Positions 8,760 through 17,473 of a stretch of 46,367 nucleotides of DNA are shown here, in pieces. Location of the stretch: contig JADFVW010000396.1 in assembly GCA_015222725.1 (NCBI GenBank), positions 1 to 46,367 on the forward strand. Reading direction: 5' to 3'. Under the pieces are notes generated by a model. It saw only the letters and a program-made list of their open reading frames with translations, did not search any database and was not told the origin of the DNA. Origin of the DNA: Pseudomonadota bacterium. Its GTDB lineage: Bacteria > Pseudomonadota > Gammaproteobacteria > Pseudomonadales > Halieaceae. Positions within the stretch are counted from its first letter, which is position 1. Every line of letters begins with the position of its first letter. The translations under genes were made by a program, and so were the position numbers.

Positions 8760-9989
8760 TTAGCCAAGCGCCACGGCATCCGGTAGCTCTCCTGCTGGCT
8801 CCCGTTTGATCTGGATAATCAGGGGAACAAGTACCAGGCACATCAAGGGTGTAAATATGACAACCAGGCCTATCAGCGTACTGGTCATCCCCTGGGTATC
8901 CAGAAAATAACCCAGCACCGGGCCGGTGACAATAAAAATACCTCTCACGCCCAGGCTCGCCAGTGAATTCACAGTGGCGCGAAAATCACCAGACACTCTG
9001 GCGTTCAGGGCGCCGTAGAACAAAGTCATGCTAATGCCCCGGGATGCCTGTATCGCAAAGCCGAACATCACGCCCAGCCAGCCTTTTCCAAATGCCATGC
9101 CGAGCAGACCCAGTAGTGGCAGAGCGGCCACCAGAATCAGCAAGTTCCTGTAGCCCAGTTTTTTCTCCAGGGCGCCAGCGTAACGGGCAGCGAGGCTGAC
9201 CGTCAGGGCGAAGGCTGCCCAGATGTAGCCAAACTGCCCCAGGGGAATGCCCTGTAGCTCCCAGTATTTCTGGTATATCCAGAAAATGTAGACGGCCAGC
9301 AGGCCAAAAACACTGATCGCGAAGATGGTCCAGCAAACCACGGGCTTGTCGAACAGCAGCAAGGAGATAACATGCCGGGCGTTTCGCCTGTGATCGGTCC
9401 GCGATTTAGGCCTGGGTGGTTCCACCAGTAGCAAGCCGAGAAAAAAGGGCATAAACCCGGTAAATGCCTGTACCCACACAACCCAGTCCAGAGACCAGAT
9501 TAATAATACCCCGGCTACAATTCCGGCAATACCGGAGGCGGCGGCCTCGATGGATATCAGGCGGCTGAGAGATTTTCCCGCATCATTGCCCTTGCCTATG
9601 GCCTTCAGGTATACCTCTGTGTCGTATAGGAGCGCCAGGTCTGCGCCGGAGATCAAGCTAAAACCAACGCCCAGAATGAATTCGTAGACAAGAAAGTCCA
9701 CAAAGCTGTCTGCCCACAACAGGGAAAAGAAGCCAAAGGCGTTCAGGATAGAGCCCAGTAACACCGCATTACGCCGCCCCCAGATATCGGCGATATAACC
9801 GGAGGGAACCTCGCAGAGCGCAATAGTCAGGGCAAAGAGGGCCTGGGTTTGCAGCACCTGGCTCATGGACAGGCCATAGCCCTGCAGCAGCGGCACGAAT
9901 ATGGGTATCAACACCATAAAGCTATGGAAGAAGCCCATCATATAGATGGTTTTGATATTGTTTTGCAGTGACCTTTTCACGGTACTCAT
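8760..9989 (-). CDS. MFS transporter
   Basis: A 409-residue major facilitator with about 12 hydrophobic segments. The loop after TM2 carries GYIADIWGRRNAVLLG, the classic MFS motif A (GxxxDRxGRR type). The protein resembles drug/H+ antiporter-like MFS carriers; the substrate is unknown. The ATG at 9989 is preceded on the minus strand by a leader containing a strong intrinsic terminator (10055-10091), so expression of this gene may be set by read-through of that terminator, or the terminator may belong to a separate upstream short transcript. The WS/DGAT gene follows in the same direction. Confidence 0.9.
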   Translation of the reverse strand: MSTVKRSLQNNIKTIYMMGFFHSFMVLIPIFVPLLQGYGLSMSQVLQTQALFALTIALCEVPSGYIADIWGRRNAVLLGSILNAFGFFSLLWADSFVDFLVYEFILGVGFSLISGADLALLYDTEVYLKAIGKGNDAGKSLSRLISIEAAASGIAGIVAGVLLIWSLDWVVWVQAFTGFMPFFLGLLLVEPPRPKSRTDHRRNARHVISLLLFDKPVVCWTIFAISVFGLLAVYIFWIYQKYWELQGIPLGQFGYIWAAFALTVSLAARYAGALEKKLGYRNLLILVAALPLLGLLGMAFGKGWLGVMFGFAIQASRGISMTLFYGALNARVSGDFRATVNSLASLGVRGIFIVTGPVLGYFLDTQGMTSTLIGLVVIFTPLMCLVLVPLIIQIKREPAGELPDAVALG

Positions 9990-10054
9990 CCTGGTTGGTC
10001 GAGTTCCCTGAAAGCGGAGGTGATTTTGTTAAAACTATGAAAGGTTTAAAACGA

Positions 10055-10091
10055 AAAAGGCCTCCGGAATCTGGGTTCTCGGAGGCCTTTT
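10055..10091 (-). terminator. Strong intrinsic terminator with 12-bp perfect stem
   Basis: AAAAGGCCTCCG (10055-10066) pairs perfectly with CGGAGGCCTTTT (10080-10091) around a 13-nt loop. Read on the minus strand the stem is followed by TTTTTCGTTTT, a good U-tract; on the plus strand it is followed by TTTT then an A-run, so minus-strand termination is favoured. It lies in a divergent intergenic region, 65 nt upstream of the MFS start and 24 nt downstream of a possible 31-codon minus-strand ORF, so it ends a short minus-strand transcript or acts as an attenuator for the MFS gene. Confidence 0.85.
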
Positions 10092-10097
10092 AAAAAA

Positions 10098-10422
10098 TTT
10101 TTGCTATGCCATCGTCAAACCACTAAATATCCCCACAGAACCATCGCCTGCACGGAAATCGTTCCGTATTGGCTACAGCTATCTGGTTTATGTAGGGTTA
10201 AAGTGGTCATCGTCGTCTCTTGGTTGTCAGCCCTCTTAGGCAGGGGCGCATGGTGCGCCTGCAAAGACGGAAGGTCAAAGCAAAAACCCGTATCTGTGAC
10301 ATTGTTACAGAGATGCTTATCCATAAAGCATTTTCGAATTGTGATTCGGGTGTATGTATACTGGGCGCTGCAAATAATGAAGCGGAGTGGCCGAAAACGG
10401 GCACAGTCCAATAGAGGCACAA
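10098..10422. other. Intergenic control region between MFS and fhs
   Basis: About 325 nt without a secure gene. Contents: the small minus-strand ORF described above; a dyad TCTGTGAC-ATT-GTTACAGA at 10293-10311 (eight pairs including one G-T, 3-nt spacer), which looks like an operator or small hairpin; a shorter dyad CGAAT-TGTG-ATTCG at 10335-10348; and TATACT at 10357-10362, a possible -10 for the folate gene without a convincing -35. I recognise no named riboswitch. Confidence 0.4.
10115..10210 (-). CDS. Possible 31-residue small protein upstream of terminator
   Basis: The open frame begins MTTLTLHKPDSCSQYG and ends MVLWGYLVV, stopping 24 nt before the strong minus-strand terminator. AGAGACGACG precedes the ATG and could serve as a weak ribosome-binding site. 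No family is recognised. The only support is position: an ORF directly followed by a terminator, with no other minus-strand gene upstream to explain that terminator. It could equally be a non-coding RNA or an untranslated MFS leader. Confidence 0.25.
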   Translation of the reverse strand: MTTLTLHKPDSCSQYGTISVQAMVLWGYLVV

Positions 10423-12096
10423 ATGGTTAAACAGGATATCGAAATTGCCAGGGAGGCGGTGGTTCGCCCCGTGCTGGAAATAGGCGAGAGCCTTGGCATT
10501 CCCGCGTCGGCGATGATCCCCTACGGCCACAACAAGGCCAAGTTAAGTCTGGGCTATATTGATACGCTCAAAGATCGGCCCATGGGAAAGCTCATATTGA
10601 TGGCCGCCATGAGCCCCACGCCGGCGGGCGAGGGTAAAACAACCGCCGCCATTGGTCTTACCGATGCCCTCAACCTCATAGGAAAAAAGGCCTCTGTTTG
10701 TTTGCGCGAACCGAGCCTGGGCCCCTGTTTTGGAATGAAGGGAGGCGCTGCGGGCGGTGGCTACGCTCAGGTCGTGCCCATGGAAGATATCAACCTGCAC
10801 TTTACCGGTGATATGCATGCCATAGGCGCAGCTCACAACTTGCTGGCGGCCCTCATAGACAACTACGTCCATTGGAGTAACGAGGTTCGCCTGGATTTGC
10901 GCCGGGTGACCTGGCGCAGGGTGGTTGATATCAATGACCGGCAGCTGCGCCAGATAACAACCGGTATTGGTGGCCCCGCCAACGGTTACCCGATGGAGGG
11001 TGGCTTTGATATTACGGTTGCCTCGGAAGTCATGGCGATTTTTTGTCTGTCGAGAAACCTGGAAGACTTACAGCAGCGCCTGAGTAAAATTGTTATCGGT
11101 TACACCCGCAATGGCGAGCCGGTTACCGCCGCGGAAGTGCAGGCCCCCGGTGCTATGACGGTATTGTTGAAAGACGCACTGGCCCCCAACCTGGTTCAGA
11201 CACTGGAAAATAATCCGGCCTTTATCCACGGCGGCCCCTTCGCCAATATTGCACACGGCTGCAATTCCATAATCGCGACAGAGACTGCGTTGAAACTATC
11301 TGACTATGTGGTCACGGAAGCCGGATTTGGTGCCGACCTGGGCGCGGAAAAATTCTTTAATATAAAATGTCGCAAGTCGGGTTTGAAACCCTCTCTCGCT
11401 GTGATCGTTGCGACGGTACGCGCCCTGAAGATGCACGGTGGCGTAGAGAAAGCCGACCTGGGCGCAGAGAACCTGGACGCATTGAAGAAGGGGCTGGAAA
11501 ACCTCGGCCGCCATATTCGCAACACCGGCCAGTTTGGCCTCCCCGTGGTTGTTGCCATTAATCATTTTAGCGGTGACAGCCAGGCGGAGATTGATGCCAT
11601 CATAGCTTATGCCGAGCAGAGAGGTGTCGAGGCGCACGTCTGTACGCACTGGGCAAATGGTGGCGAGGGAGCGCAGGACCTGGCCCGGGCAGTGGTGAAA
11701 ATCGCCGATAGTGGACACTCCCAGTTTCGTACACTTTATGATGATGACATGGGCTTGTGGGAAAAAACCCGGCTCATAGCACGCACTATTTACGGCGCAG
11801 ACGATATTATGGCAGACAAGAAAATCCGCGACCAGTTCGCCCAGTATGAGCGAGAGGGCTACGGCCACTTTCCTATCTGCATGGCTAAAACCCAGTACAG
11901 CTTTTCCACCGACCCGAAACTGATGGGCGCGCCGACCAATCACAAGGTCCCCATCAGGGAACTGGCGCTGGCTGCCGGGGCAGAATTTTTGATTGTTGTC
12001 TGTGGCTCCATAATGCGTATGCCCGGTTTGCCCAGGGTGCCAGCTGCCAATGGCATATTTGTGAATGAGCAGGGTCAGATTGAAGGCCTTTTTTAG
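10423..12096 (+). CDS. fhs: Formate-tetrahydrofolate ligase
   Basis: ATP-dependent formylation of tetrahydrofolate with formate to give 10-formyl-THF, feeding one-carbon metabolism in the cytoplasm. The 557 residues are standard length. The N-terminus ([30 protein letters not shown]) is typical; the ATP site [15 protein letters not shown] lies near residues 65-79; [21 protein letters not shown] and the C-terminal [14 protein letters not shown] are family signatures. I chose the ATG at 10423 (GAGG seven nt upstream) over an in-frame GTG at 10387, since family members start at this point. No formate dehydrogenase is seen here despite the selenocysteine machinery downstream. Confidence 0.96.
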   Translation: MVKQDIEIAREAVVRPVLEIGESLGIPASAMIPYGHNKAKLSLGYIDTLKDRPMGKLILMAAMSPTPAGEGKTTAAIGLTDALNLIGKKASVCLREPSLGPCFGMKGGAAGGGYAQVVPMEDINLHFTGDMHAIGAAHNLLAALIDNYVHWSNEVRLDLRRVTWRRVVDINDRQLRQITTGIGGPANGYPMEGGFDITVASEVMAIFCLSRNLEDLQQRLSKIVIGYTRNGEPVTAAEVQAPGAMTVLLKDALAPNLVQTLENNPAFIHGGPFANIAHGCNSIIATETALKLSDYVVTEAGFGADLGAEKFFNIKCRKSGLKPSLAVIVATVRALKMHGGVEKADLGAENLDALKKGLENLGRHIRNTGQFGLPVVVAINHFSGDSQAEIDAIIAYAEQRGVEAHVCTHWANGGEGAQDLARAVVKIADSGHSQFRTLYDDDMGLWEKTRLIARTIYGADDIMADKKIRDQFAQYEREGYGHFPICMAKTQYSFSTDPKLMGAPTNHKVPIRELALAAGAEFLIVVCGSIMRMPGLPRVPAANGIFVNEQGQIEGLF

Positions 12097-12103
12097 GCGC
12101 TCG

Positions 12104-12119
12104 GAATGTAAGAACATTC
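12104..12119. repeat. Short dyad downstream of fhs
   Basis: GAATGT-AAGA-ACATTC forms a perfect 6-bp stem with a 4-nt loop, 8 nt after the fhs stop. No T-run follows, so it is at best a weak terminator or mRNA-stabilising hairpin between fhs and the lytic transglycosylase gene. Confidence 0.35.
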
Positions 12120-12160
12120 TAGTCAGGAAAAAATCTTAAAGTGCACAGGAAAGCAGTTTT

Positions 12161-13708
12161 ATGAAAGTAGCAACACGATTAATTGGTCTGGTGATGATAT
12201 TGGTTTGCATCTCGGCCTGCGGGGAATCGGCAACAGAAGACCAGGCAGAAGCCGCCGGTGAAACGCCCGCCGTTCAGGTAGGGGAATCATCATCTGTCGA
12301 GCTCGTGGTGGCCGAGGCCGTAGACTTGCCAGAGGAGGAAGCGCTGCCCGAGGTGTACTCCATGATCGAGGCCCGAACTGGCGATCTGGACATAATGAAA
12401 GAGCACAGGACCATACGAGTATTAACGGTATACAGCGTGGGGCGATATTACCTCGATGGCCCCGCTGAGAAAGGGTTGGTCTATGAGATGTTCAAACGAT
12501 TCGAGAACGACCTGAACAAAAATCTTAAAACCAAACATATACGCACGCATCTTGTGTTTATCCCCGTTGCCAGGAATCAGCTGATTCCTGCTTTACTCGA
12601 GGGTCGTGGAGATATTGTTGCGGCGGGGCTTTCAATAACGCCCGAGCGGCAGGAACTGGTGGACTTCACAGACCCCGTCAGCAAGCCTGTGACCGAGATT
12701 TTTGTCACCGGGCCAGCGGCGGAAAAACTCGCCTCAATAGACGATCTATCCGGCAAGACTGTGCACGTACGGGAGTCCAGCAGCTACCGGGAAAGCCTGG
12801 ACGATCTCAATCAACGATTCCTGTCAGAGGGTAAGGCGCCCGTTGTTATCGAACCCATTTCTGAACTGTTGGAGGATGATGATCTTATTGAGATGGTTAA
12901 TTCGGGCTTACTGCCCTGGGCCATTGTCGATAGCTACAAGACACAGCTCTGGGATGGCGTGTTTAAAAATCTGGTTGTCAGGGACGATATTGTGTTTCGC
13001 TCCGGTGCCCGAATTGCATGGGCCTTTCGCAAAGGCAGCCCCAAGCTGGAAGCTACCCTGAACAAGTTTGTTAAGAAAAATCGCCAGGGTACATTAATAG
13101 GTAACGTTCTCACCAATAGGTACGTTCGGGATTTTGACTGGGCGGCCAATGCTCTGGATAAAGATCACTACGCGCGCTTCCAGGAGTTGGAGGGTATTTT
13201 TCAGGCCTATGGTGAACAATACGGCGTTAACTATTTGATTGCTGCCGCACAGGGCTACCAGGAGTCACAGCTGGACCAAAAGGTGCGCAGCGGAGCCGGT
13301 GCTGTAGGTGTTATGCAACTACTACCCAGTACCGCGGCGGGGTCCAGCGTGGGTATTAAAAATATTGATCAAGTGGACCCTAATATCCACGCGGGCATAA
13401 AGTATCTGGATTACCTGCGAACTCGCTATTTTTCCGAGCTGGAAGACGATAAATTGAACCAGACCCTATTGGCACTGGCAGCCTATAACGCCGGGCCCAG
13501 TCGGATGATCAATATGCGCCGCAAGGCCAAAAATGCAGGCTACGATCCCGATGTATGGTTTGACAATGTCGAGATGATTGCAGCAAAGGATATCGGGGCG
13601 GAAACCGTGCAGTACGTCGCTAATATTTATAAGTACTATATTGCCTACAGATTGACGGCTGAGCAGGAATCGAGGCGTGACGCCGCCAGAAAAAAGGCGG
13701 GCATCTAA
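12161..13708 (+). CDS. MltF-like membrane-bound lytic transglycosylase (lipoprotein)
   Basis: Cleaves peptidoglycan glycan strands non-hydrolytically. The 515 residues have an N-terminal lipoprotein signal with lipobox CISAC-G (Cys about 20), so the product should be anchored in the outer or inner membrane facing the periplasm. Residues of about 80-330 are a family-3 solute-binding-like domain (IRVLTVYSVGRYY, GRGDIVAAGLSITPERQ), as in MltF. The C-terminal SLT domain has AAAQGYQESQLD (catalytic Glu in QES), GVMQLLPSTA and LALAAYNAGPSR. It is first in a run of same-strand genes leading into the quinoprotein genes (27-nt gap to the next), though functional linkage to them is unproven. Confidence 0.92.
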   Translation: MKVATRLIGLVMILVCISACGESATEDQAEAAGETPAVQVGESSSVELVVAEAVDLPEEEALPEVYSMIEARTGDLDIMKEHRTIRVLTVYSVGRYYLDGPAEKGLVYEMFKRFENDLNKNLKTKHIRTHLVFIPVARNQLIPALLEGRGDIVAAGLSITPERQELVDFTDPVSKPVTEIFVTGPAAEKLASIDDLSGKTVHVRESSSYRESLDDLNQRFLSEGKAPVVIEPISELLEDDDLIEMVNSGLLPWAIVDSYKTQLWDGVFKNLVVRDDIVFRSGARIAWAFRKGSPKLEATLNKFVKKNRQGTLIGNVLTNRYVRDFDWAANALDKDHYARFQELEGIFQAYGEQYGVNYLIAAAQGYQESQLDQKVRSGAGAVGVMQLLPSTAAGSSVGIKNIDQVDPNIHAGIKYLDYLRTRYFSELEDDKLNQTLLALAAYNAGPSRMINMRRKAKNAGYDPDVWFDNVEMIAAKDIGAETVQYVANIYKYYIAYRLTAEQESRRDAARKKAGI

Positions 13709-13734
13709 TTGCGGGGAAGAAGTGGAGTATCATT

Positions 13735-15555
13735 ATGTTAAAACGTAAAACTTGTCAGTTGCTGGTGCCTATTGTTCTGCTGGCATTTTCACCGCTGGGT
13801 CAGGCCTTTACCCTGCATGTTAAAAACAAGATGGGCGAGCCCCTGTCGCAGGTTATGGTAACCCGAACAACGGCAGCTAAAACGAAAGCAGACTTAAGCG
13901 ATGACGGCTATGCGCCGAATGGTGTGACCAATTCCGCCGACACGACACTCACCCGGTTCACCGATACGGCGGGTAATGTCCGCTTTGATGATGACTATGG
14001 TCCGGTGCAATACCGGGCCAGGGCGCAGGGCTATATTGACCGCTATGTCGGTAGTGGCAATATGCCCGGCTCTATTGCCGACGCAACAGGCGAGCGGGTG
14101 GTGGGCCTTATCCTGACGGCCATGAATGAGCAGCAGCTCATTGCCAGCTATCCCTCCAATGTCTGGTTGTCGCAACTGAGTTTTGGTGGCGATGAGGAAC
14201 TCAAGAATCACTTCGAGCTTAACTGTGCTTTCTGTCACCAACAGGCATCCCCGTTTATGCGCAATGAGCGCACGGTAGAGCAGTGGCGCAGCGTGTTCGA
14301 GCGCATGAACAGCTACGGCGCCCAGCTACCCCTGGATGAACACCAGAAGATAGCGGAATTACTGCAAAGCGAGTATCGCGAGCTGCGCGAAAACCCGGAA
14401 GTGGTTCCGCAGCCGCGCCCCTGGGAAGGGCATCTTTCCGAGATAGAAATGAAGGAGTGGGTGATAGGCGATGGCTTCTCCCAGATGCACGACTTTATTA
14501 TCCATCCCAACGGTTTTGTCTATGTTGGCGACAACCTGTTTGATCGCCTGTATGAGATTAACCCCGAGACTGGCGATTATACCGTTTACAAAGTGCCCCA
14601 TAAGCCAGACCAGAAAATCGGGGGCATTCTCGGCAACCGTTTTGTGACTTTCCCCAAAATGTACAACTACCTGGGCGTTCACTCGTTCGCTATTTCACCC
14701 AGGGACGGCAATATTTTTATCACACCCTCCATGCAGCAGGAATTACTGGAGTTTGACCCAAAAACGAAACAGTTCGTCACACATGAGATGCCGGGGGGAT
14801 ATTACCCGCACACGATTCGAACCGATGCCCAGGACCGGGTCTGGTTTACCCTGGCGGTGTCCTCACAGGTGGCGATGTTTGATCGGGTGACGGAAGAGTT
14901 CAAGCTGTACGATCTGCCGGCCAGAAGCGTCAAGGAGTGGTTGATTTTGCAATCACTGCCCCTGATTTTTGCTTTCGACCCCGAGAACCGTCCACGACCC
15001 AGTCCGGATGACGTGTCCACGGGTTTGCCCATGCCTTATGGTATAGATGTTGCGCCCGATGGCGGTGTGTGGGTCACGCGGCTGTACGCCAATGACATTG
15101 CCCATATCGACCCGGAGACGGACGAAGTCACCATGATCGACTTTCCCTTCAAGGGTCCCCGGCGCTTGCGTATAGATGCCGATGGCATGATCTGGATAGT
15201 GGCATTCCAGGACTCCCTGCTGGTTAAGTATGACCCCGGCACCAATCTATACAGTTCCTATGAATTGCCTGTTATCAACGAGATACCCTACGCACTCAAC
15301 GTCGACAAGGACAGGGGCGTGGTGTGGGTGAACGGCAACCAGTCCGACACAATTTTGTCCTTTGATATTGCCACAGAGAAGTGGAAGGTCTACCCCATGC
15401 CACGACAGCGTTTCTTTACCCGGGATATTGAAGTTTCCGAGGAAGATGGTGCGGTGTATACCACCAACTCCCATTTTCCCACCTGGCAGTCCGAGGGTGG
15501 TGTGCCCACTTTGCTGCGCATTACGCCGTTGCCAGAAGGTGTGGCAGCGCCGTGA
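13735..15555 (+). CDS. Exported cytochrome c/Vgb-like beta-propeller protein
   Basis: A 606-residue protein with a Sec signal peptide (cleavage near GQA-F). Three parts can be seen: residues of about 25-130, a carboxypeptidase-regulatory-like fold (TLHVKNKMGEPLSQVMV, RFTDTAGNVRF); about 155-230, a c-type cytochrome-like region with one haem site C164-A-F-C167-H168; about 240-600, a beta-propeller of virginiamycin-B-lyase/SMP-30 type with repeated blade strands (IHPNGFVYVGDN, IDVAPDGGVWVTRL, IDADGMIWIVAF). It probably acts in the periplasm with the two following PQQ dehydrogenases: its stop codon overlaps the next start (TGATG). True lyase activity is doubtful given the haem; an electron-transfer or sensing subunit is as likely. 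Confidence 0.8.
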   Translation: MLKRKTCQLLVPIVLLAFSPLGQAFTLHVKNKMGEPLSQVMVTRTTAAKTKADLSDDGYAPNGVTNSADTTLTRFTDTAGNVRFDDDYGPVQYRARAQGYIDRYVGSGNMPGSIADATGERVVGLILTAMNEQQLIASYPSNVWLSQLSFGGDEELKNHFELNCAFCHQQASPFMRNERTVEQWRSVFERMNSYGAQLPLDEHQKIAELLQSEYRELRENPEVVPQPRPWEGHLSEIEMKEWVIGDGFSQMHDFIIHPNGFVYVGDNLFDRLYEINPETGDYTVYKVPHKPDQKIGGILGNRFVTFPKMYNYLGVHSFAISPRDGNIFITPSMQQELLEFDPKTKQFVTHEMPGGYYPHTIRTDAQDRVWFTLAVSSQVAMFDRVTEEFKLYDLPARSVKEWLILQSLPLIFAFDPENRPRPSPDDVSTGLPMPYGIDVAPDGGVWVTRLYANDIAHIDPETDEVTMIDFPFKGPRRLRIDADGMIWIVAFQDSLLVKYDPGTNLYSSYELPVINEIPYALNVDKDRGVVWVNGNQSDTILSFDIATEKWKVYPMPRQRFFTRDIEVSEEDGAVYTTNSHFPTWQSEGGVPTLLRITPLPEGVAAP

Positions 15556-17465
15556 TGTTTTTTCGAAAGGCCTGGCCCTTGATGGCAGTCTTTATTTCCA
15601 CTGGCGTGCCCGCGGCGGACGAAGGCTGGCTGTATTATGGCGGTGACCAGGGTGGCAGGCACTATTCCGATGCCAGTCAAATCGACAAAGCGAATGTCTC
15701 CGATCTGGACGTGGCCTGGGTGCATCGCAGCGGCGATGTAAAAACCTTCGGTGAGGGCATGGAAAACACCTCTACCCAGTCCACACCGATACTCTTGCCC
15801 GAGGCGGCAGGGGAGTCCCTGGTGTACTGCACACCGTTTAATCGGGTGATCGCTCTGGATCCCGGCAGCGGTGAGCAGCGTTGGGACTTCGACCCAAAAA
15901 TAGACAGACGCGGCACCCGGACCTTTCGCTGTCGAGGAGTGAGTTACGCCGAGGAAATGTCGGTTGCGCCAAATGCACAATGCCGACATCGCTTGTACCT
16001 GGCTACTCACGACCGCAGGTTGTGGGCTATCGATGCGCGAAATGGTGAGCCCTGTAGGGACTTTGGTACAAACGGGCGTGTTGAGATTTTTGGTGACGAG
16101 GGCTACGTTCCCGGCGATATCAGCAGTTCCTCAGCACCCACGGTCGCCGGTGGGCTGGTGGTAGTGGGCTCAGGCGTTATTGATTTCTCCAGATCCACCA
16201 CCCCCCGGGGGACAGTTAACGCATTTAACAGCCGCACTGGAGAACTGGTCTGGCAGTTTGACCCTCTACGGGGTCACCGCAATAGCGGTGCGGCGAATGT
16301 ATGGGCCCCCATCTCTGTCGATGAAGAAAATGGTCTGGTATTTTTGCCCACCAGTGCTCCCTCACCAGACTACTACGGCGTTGACAGACCCGGAGATAAT
16401 TTGTATGCGAACAGTATCGTTGCCCTGGATTTAGCAAGCGGTGAACTGCGCTGGCACTTCCAACATGTGCGTCACGACCTGTGGGATTACGACACACCCG
16501 CCCAGCCTATTTTGTTTGAGTGGACAAAAAATGGCGAGTCCATTCCCGCCCTGGTGCAGGTGACCAAGCAGAGTTACGTATTTGTTTTTAATCGCTTGAC
16601 CGGCGAACCCCTGTGGGAAATTACTGAGCAGCCGGTGCCGCCCTCACAGATTCCCGGGGAGCGTGCATCCCCCACGCAGCCCAAGCCGATTGCTCCACCG
16701 CCGCTGATCGATTCCTTCCTGATGCCCTCGGACGCCTGGGGGTTTACACCCTGGGATAGAGGCAACTGTGCAAAACAGATCGCCAGTCTGAATAACCTGG
16801 GCTTGTTCACGCCCACCAGCGAAAAGCTCACCCTGATGTATCCCGGCAGTTTAGGCGGAGCTAACTGGGGTGGTGGCGCGCTGTTGGCTGACTCTGGCGT
16901 GCTATTGGTGAACATCAACAATGCGGCATTTACCGGGCAGCTTATTCCCACGCCCCCGGAAAATTCGGCACAGGCCCGAACCGATCATCCGGAAAGTGGC
17001 GAGCGTATGCAGGTGACCATGCAGGGCACGCCTTACAATATCGATATCGGTGCGCTGATGTCTCCACTGGGTATTCCCTGTAACCCGCCACCCTGGGGAA
17101 AACTAATTGCCGTCGATTTGTTTAAGGGAACTATAGCCTGGGAAACGGCTCTGGGTTCGGTACACGAAATGGGGCCGGTGACCGCACCGTTCCATATCAC
17201 CTGGGGAACACCCAATCTGGGCGGCGGCGTGGCCACTGGCGGCGGTGTATTCTTTATTGGCGCCACCATGGACCGGCAGATACGTGCCTTTGATGTGGAT
17301 ACCGGTGACACCCTGTGGAAGTACACACTGCCCAATGACGCCACGGCAACACCCATGACCTATGTCTATAAAGGCCGGCAATATGTCGTTATTAATGCCG
17401 GCGGCCACTTTATGTTCCAACGTGGCTATGGCGATTACCTGTATGCCTTTGCATTGCCGGAGTAA
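15555..17465 (+). CDS. PQQ-dependent dehydrogenase (periplasmic, no haem domain)
   Basis: Quinoprotein oxidising an alcohol or sugar through pyrroloquinoline quinone. The 636 residues begin with a Sec signal (cleavage near VPAA-D) and then the propeller start WLYYGGDQGGRHYSDASQI, with multiple W-docking repeats (ALDPGSGEQRWDF, AFNSRTGELVWQF, ALDLASGELRWHF, AFDVDTGDTLWKY). HVRHDLWDYDTPAQP is the usual motif of the membrane-type glucose-dehydrogenase-like PQQ family. The ATG at 15555 overlaps the upstream TGA by one base; a GTG one codon earlier is possible. There is no CxxCH in this protein, so electrons must go to another carrier, plausibly the haem proteins on either side. Confidence 0.9.
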   Translation: MFFRKAWPLMAVFISTGVPAADEGWLYYGGDQGGRHYSDASQIDKANVSDLDVAWVHRSGDVKTFGEGMENTSTQSTPILLPEAAGESLVYCTPFNRVIALDPGSGEQRWDFDPKIDRRGTRTFRCRGVSYAEEMSVAPNAQCRHRLYLATHDRRLWAIDARNGEPCRDFGTNGRVEIFGDEGYVPGDISSSSAPTVAGGLVVVGSGVIDFSRSTTPRGTVNAFNSRTGELVWQFDPLRGHRNSGAANVWAPISVDEENGLVFLPTSAPSPDYYGVDRPGDNLYANSIVALDLASGELRWHFQHVRHDLWDYDTPAQPILFEWTKNGESIPALVQVTKQSYVFVFNRLTGEPLWEITEQPVPPSQIPGERASPTQPKPIAPPPLIDSFLMPSDAWGFTPWDRGNCAKQIASLNNLGLFTPTSEKLTLMYPGSLGGANWGGGALLADSGVLLVNINNAAFTGQLIPTPPENSAQARTDHPESGERMQVTMQGTPYNIDIGALMSPLGIPCNPPPWGKLIAVDLFKGTIAWETALGSVHEMGPVTAPFHITWGTPNLGGGVATGGGVFFIGATMDRQIRAFDVDTGDTLWKYTLPNDATATPMTYVYKGRQYVVINAGGHFMFQRGYGDYLYAFALPE

Positions 17466-17473
17466 GCCCTGCC

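Noticed and set aside
11296-12117. 273-codon minus-strand ORF
   Set aside because: Antisense to fhs, whose family motifs run through the whole stretch.
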